Made by a program: the position numbers and the translations under genes. Of a stretch of 7,860 bases of DNA, positions 5,395-7,860 are shown piece by piece. Numbering within the stretch: the first letter of the stretch is position 1; every line of letters starts with the position of its first letter. Below the pieces are notes generated by a model. It saw only the letters and a program-made list of their open reading frames with translations, did no database searches and was not told the origin of the DNA. Origin of the DNA: Acidobacteriota bacterium (lineage in GTDB: Bacteria; Acidobacteriota; Terriglobia; Terriglobales; Acidobacteriaceae); the NCBI GenBank assembly GCA_021780415.1, contig JAJXYW010000168.1, forward strand, positions 1 to 7,860. The letters are read 5' to 3'.

Positions 5395-6378
5395 TCAGGG
5401 GGTCTCGTCGAGCGTGCGGCCGAAGATGAGTCTGCGGCTGGCCAGATAGGGGTGGAAGTCTACGAGGGGGATGAACAGGCGCTGCACGCGGTTGTTGAGC
5501 AGCACGAGGATGGAGGAGATGGTGGTGAGCAGGACCTGGACCAGGATGATGATCATGCTGAAGGCTACGGTGGTTGCCCAGTCGAGCGTGGCGTGCACGG
5601 GAGAGAAGAGCCGGAACGAGAAGCCGGCGAAAATCAGGATGACGCAGGAGACGAAGAGGCCGATGGAGAGCAGCAGCAGACGGACAAAGATGGTGTCGGC
5701 ATAGACCGACATGCTGCTGAAGCCGTGCACGATGAGCGAGGAGAAGCTCATCTTGGATTTGCCAGCGTAACGACGGCCGCGGCGCACGGGCACCAGCGTG
5801 ATGGGGAGCTGCGAACGCATAATGGCCGCGGGAAGATTGTTCCATAGATCGGAGACCATGACGAGCCGGTCGACGTAGCTGCGGGAGAGGACGCAGAAGT
5901 TCCCGAAGCTGATGGACTGGCCGGTGACGAACTGGAAGAACCACTTGTAGAGCATGTAGAAGGTCTTGAAGGAGATGGTCTCGACGCGCTTCTTGCTGTG
6001 GGCGATGAAGCAGAAGTCGGTGCTGCGGTCGATGGTGTGGGTGAGAGCCTGGATGGCGTGCGGAGGGTCCTCGCCGTCGGCATCCATGACGAGCACGGCG
6101 TCTGCGTCGTGGTCCTCTGCGGCTACGCAAAGACCGATGGCGATGGCGCGCTGGTGGCCGACGTTGACCGACACGGCGACGACTTCGGCGCCGACAAGGT
6201 GCTCAAGGTCAGATGCGTCCTGGCAGCTGGGCGGCAGCTCATCGGTGGAGCCGTCGTCAATGATGCTGACGAAGATCTGGAAGGGGAGCATGGCTGCGGA
6301 CCTGTCCAGCTCGCGCAGAAGCATGCCCAGTGCAATCCAGTCGTTATAAACGGGAATGATGATACGCAGCTTTTTCAC
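5395..6378 (-). CDS. Family 2 glycosyltransferase with two C-terminal membrane helices (GtrB/DPM1-like)
   Basis: This 327-residue GT-A fold transferase probably moves a sugar from a nucleotide donor to a polyprenyl phosphate or similar lipid at the inner membrane. Visible motifs are IIIPVYND (6-13), IIDDGSTDE (39-47), VGHQRAIAIGL (73-83), the metal-binding DADGED (D99-x-D101), and RRGRRYAGKSKM (199-210), which matches the RxxRxxGxSK pattern of this subfamily. Two hydrophobic helices follow (about 231-253 and 269-294). GTG 6378 is taken as the start because a strong AGGAGGT lies four bases before it and the GT-A beta strand begins at residue 4; the upstream ATG at 6435 would add 19 unlikely residues. 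It is the first gene of a probable pair with the GH57 gene. The exact sugar and acceptor cannot be read from the sequence. Confidence 0.92.
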   Translation of the reverse strand: MKKLRIIIPVYNDWIALGMLLRELDRSAAMLPFQIFVSIIDDGSTDELPPSCQDASDLEHLVGAEVVAVSVNVGHQRAIAIGLCVAAEDHDADAVLVMDADGEDPPHAIQALTHTIDRSTDFCFIAHSKKRVETISFKTFYMLYKWFFQFVTGQSISFGNFCVLSRSYVDRLVMVSDLWNNLPAAIMRSQLPITLVPVRRGRRYAGKSKMSFSSLIVHGFSSMSVYADTIFVRLLLLSIGLFVSCVILIFAGFSFRLFSPVHATLDWATTVAFSMIIILVQVLLTTISSILVLLNNRVQRLFIPLVDFHPYLASRRLIFGRTLDETP

Positions 6379-6641
6379 GAGACCTCCTGAAGTGCGGACG
6401 CTCGGGTTGCGGGTGTCGTGGCAGCATGATAGCAAGGGCGAAGGCGACCGGATGTGATGTCGGACGCTGGAGTTCGACGTCGAGGGTCCACCCCATCCGC
6501 TGACGTCCGTATGGCCTGCTCGGTCAGAGCCTCGTTATTGCGGCAACAAGGAAGCCTGGATGCTGAAGACGATCATAGAGGTGTGAATCTCTTCTCTTCT
6601 TTCGTGGCGAAACGCGCCAAGCCTTGCACGGGTAACTGCAA

Positions 6642-7340
6642 TCATTCGGGCTTGGCGAGGTCGCAGGCGCGCCACAGGTACCAGCTCGCCACCGAGCGCC
6701 AGGGTGCCCACTTCTTTGCGCGGCGTTCCATCACATCGGGCTTCGGGAGCAGGTCGGGCGTGACCTTGGTGGCGGGCTTCAAGCCCTGGAAGGTGAGGGC
6801 GAAGCCTTTGCGGACGCCATAGTCGGTGGTGGGCAGGACGTCCGCGCGGCCGAGCCTGAAGATGAGCATCATCTCGACGGTCCATTTGCCGATGCCACGC
6901 ACCTGCGTCAGGTGCTCGATGATGTCGGCGTCAGACATGCGGCGAATGCGGGCCAGCGTGGGGACGGTGCCGTCAAGAGTTTTGGCGGCGAGGTCACGCA
7001 GCGCGAGGATCTTGTTGTGCGAGAGGCCGGCGGCGCGGAGTTGCGGCGTGGGGCAGTCCAGGATGTGCTGCGGCGTGGGGTGCTGGCCAACGCCGCAGAT
7101 GGGTTCGAAGCCGGCGAGCATGCGGGCGTGGATGGTGGCCGCGGCCTTGCCGTGAAGTTGCTGATAGATGATGGACTCGGTGAGCGCCTCGAAGGGCGAC
7201 TGACTGGAGGCGAGGCGGAGGGTAAACGGGCCGGCACGGTCGATGAGCCGGCCAAGTTTCGGGTCAGCAGCGGAGAGCGCGGCGATGGCCGCTGCGGGAT
7301 CGTAGGGGAGTTTGCGGGTCGGGCCGGAGCGTCGGGGCAT
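6642..7340 (-). CDS. DNA-3-methyladenine glycosylase II (AlkA-like, HhH-GPD)
   Basis: This 232-residue base-excision repair enzyme belongs to the helix-hairpin-helix GPD superfamily and removes alkylated purines from DNA. Visible are SIIYQQLHGKAAATI (56-70), the hairpin LTQVRGIGKWTVEMM (144-158), and LPTTDYGVRKG (169-179) with catalytic Asp173. The C-terminal signature WAPWRSVASWYLWR (211-224) is typical of bacterial AlkA relatives. It lacks the N-terminal domain of E. coli AlkA (282 residues), which is common in the short bacterial and yeast Mag-like forms. The ATG at 7340 has only a weak ribosome-binding site, but the core domain follows soon after. It has no close partner: a 263-base gap separates it from the glycosyltransferase gene, and the plus-strand gene on its other side is divergent. 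Confidence 0.93.
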   Translation of the reverse strand: MPRRSGPTRKLPYDPAAAIAALSAADPKLGRLIDRAGPFTLRLASSQSPFEALTESIIYQQLHGKAAATIHARMLAGFEPICGVGQHPTPQHILDCPTPQLRAAGLSHNKILALRDLAAKTLDGTVPTLARIRRMSDADIIEHLTQVRGIGKWTVEMMLIFRLGRADVLPTTDYGVRKGFALTFQGLKPATKVTPDLLPKPDVMERRAKKWAPWRSVASWYLWRACDLAKPE

Positions 7341-7562
7341 GAAGAGAATGATAGGCGGTGGCCGCGGGGCCTGGGGGGCAACAGGCGAAGAAATATCTGC
7401 GGAAATGGCGCCAGGCCTGTAGGCAGGAAATTTTCGCCGGTGAGGGAGTGAGTGAGCCGGTGGGTGCGCCCCGGGTGGGAGCGATTAACACTGGAGGGAA
7501 AATTCGCCGGGAGCCATTTTTTGCTCGATTAGCGGACAAAATAGGGGTATTAGCGTGGGTAA

Positions 7563-7578
7563 GGTGATCGCCATCACA
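7563..7578 (+). promoter_or_regulatory. CRP/FNR-family-like operator
   Basis: GGTGA-N6-TCACA matches the CRP-type consensus TGTGA-N6-TCACA at 9 of 10 half-site positions, and GTGAT-N4-ATCAC is a perfect inverted repeat. Its centre (7570.5) lies about 38-39 bases before the start predicted from the -10 box, close to the -41.5 position used by class II activators. The -35 hexamer is poor, which suits activator dependence. The regulator itself is not in the window. Confidence 0.5.
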
Positions 7579-7593
7579 TCTTTTTATTTTCGC

Positions 7594-7602
7594 TGCTATA
7601 CT
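7594..7602 (+). promoter_or_regulatory. Extended -10 promoter for the cytochrome gene
   Basis: TGCTATACT joins a TGN extension to TATACT, which matches the sigma70 -10 consensus at 5 of 6 positions. No good -35 box lies 17 bases upstream (TCACAT at 7574-7579). It points toward the ATG at 7733 and would start transcription near 7609. Confidence 0.5.
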
Positions 7603-7732
7603 CAATTTCGCAAAAACTATTGGTTCCAGACGACGTGATCTGGGCCGGTGGGAGCACGAATCGTCGGCAGCGGGATCGTCGTCAACAACCTCAACAGTGG
7701 ACTTCTGACGCAGGGGAAGCAGGAACGGATTC

Positions 7733-7860
7733 ATGGCGCAAGTATTTGACCGCAGCTCGAATGCCCTGGCTCGCGCAAGCCTGGTGCTGTCGGGACTGAT
7801 CGTCATCGCACTCGGGGTGGCGCTGAACAGCTTGCAACGGTCGCCGTGGGTGACCAGGCA
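7733..7860 (+). CDS. actA: Probable ActA-type multihaem cytochrome c, 5' end only
   Basis: Only the first 42 codons are present. They encode a short N-terminus, a hydrophobic helix (about 16-31, LVLSGLIVIALGVALN) and a polar run QRSPWVTRQ. This start closely resembles what I remember of acidobacterial ActA proteins, the membrane-anchored multihaem subunit of alternative complex III (quinol:electron-acceptor oxidoreductase), in which CxxCH haem motifs follow. No haem motif is reached before the window ends, so the assignment is from N-terminal resemblance only. The ATG at 7733 is supported by AGGA eight bases upstream. The upstream CRP/FNR-like site would fit a respiratory operon. Any membrane protein with one N-terminal anchor remains possible. 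Confidence 0.5.
   Translation, partial: MAQVFDRSSNALARASLVLSGLIVIALGVALNSLQRSPWVTR

Larger units (their letters stand above)
7341..7732. other. Divergent intergenic regulatory region
   Basis: These 392 bases contain no convincing gene. They include an imperfect 15-bp direct repeat ending in TTCGCCGG (7426-7440 and 7496-7510) and two ATTAGCG copies 21 bases apart (7528-7534 and 7549-7555). A CRP/FNR-like palindrome (7563-7578) and an extended -10 element (7594-7602) follow. A GC-poorer patch from about 7510 to 7620 marks the likely promoter core. The 130 bases between the predicted transcription start and the ATG at 7733 form a long leader. Confidence 0.7.

Noticed and set aside
5309..6130. 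In-frame upstream extension of the GH57 gene to 6130
   Set aside because: It is Arg/His/Pro-rich and lies in the wrong frame of the glycosyltransferase gene. The ATG at 5308 has a ribosome-binding site and is followed by recognisable GH57 sequence.
6454..6822. 122-codon plus-strand frame between the glycosyltransferase and glycosylase genes
   Set aside because: Its right half is antisense to the DNA glycosylase gene, and it has no recognisable features or ribosome-binding site.
7264..7806. 180-codon minus-strand frame across the cytochrome promoter
   Set aside because: It overlaps the start of the DNA glycosylase gene in another frame, the promoter region and the cytochrome start, and has no domain resemblance.

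Overview
The window looks like a chromosomal segment of a GC-rich Acidobacteriota bacterium, probably of the Terriglobia (Granulicella/Edaphobacter/Terriglobus-like). This rests on recognised protein styles: a GH57-DUF3536 protein, an Amt variant with a DAGG motif, and the start of a probable ActA-type cytochrome gene. It also rests on the lineage-like intergenic repeat DNA. No species can be named from the sequence alone. Most of the window is ordinary housekeeping or metabolic DNA; the unusual material is in the intergenic regions and in one altered transporter residue.

Layout. 1-1245 (minus strand) holds a two-gene unit: a 59-residue two-helix membrane protein whose stop codon overlaps the start of an ammonium transporter gene (amt), which runs off the left edge. 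1493-1855 (plus) encodes a small four-helix membrane protein resembling the SMR/DMT superfamily. 1856-2749 is a long non-coding stretch. It contains three degenerate 28-bp repeats, an intrinsic terminator reading leftward, a promoter-like pair with an overlapping CRP/FNR-like palindrome, a UUCG hairpin, a G-quadruplex motif and a hexanucleotide GCAANN array.

2750-6378 (minus) holds a likely operon of a family 2 glycosyltransferase with two C-terminal membrane helices, followed by a large GH57-DUF3536 glycoside hydrolase. 6642-7340 (minus) encodes an AlkA-like DNA glycosylase. 7341-7732 is a regulatory region with an extended -10 promoter and a CRP/FNR-like palindrome placed where an activator would sit. 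It precedes the 5' end of a plus-strand gene (from 7733) that looks like actA, the membrane-anchored multihaem cytochrome c of alternative complex III.

The groups are functionally separate: ammonium uptake, a small membrane protein, a lipid-linked sugar transfer/polysaccharide pair, alkylated-base repair, and respiratory electron transport. I found no CRISPR array, insertion sequence, phage gene, tRNA or rRNA. I see no convincing new multi-gene system. The best leads are the Gln-for-His change in the Amt pore, the coupled 59-residue protein, the repeat-dense intergenic block, and the two CRP/FNR-like sites.
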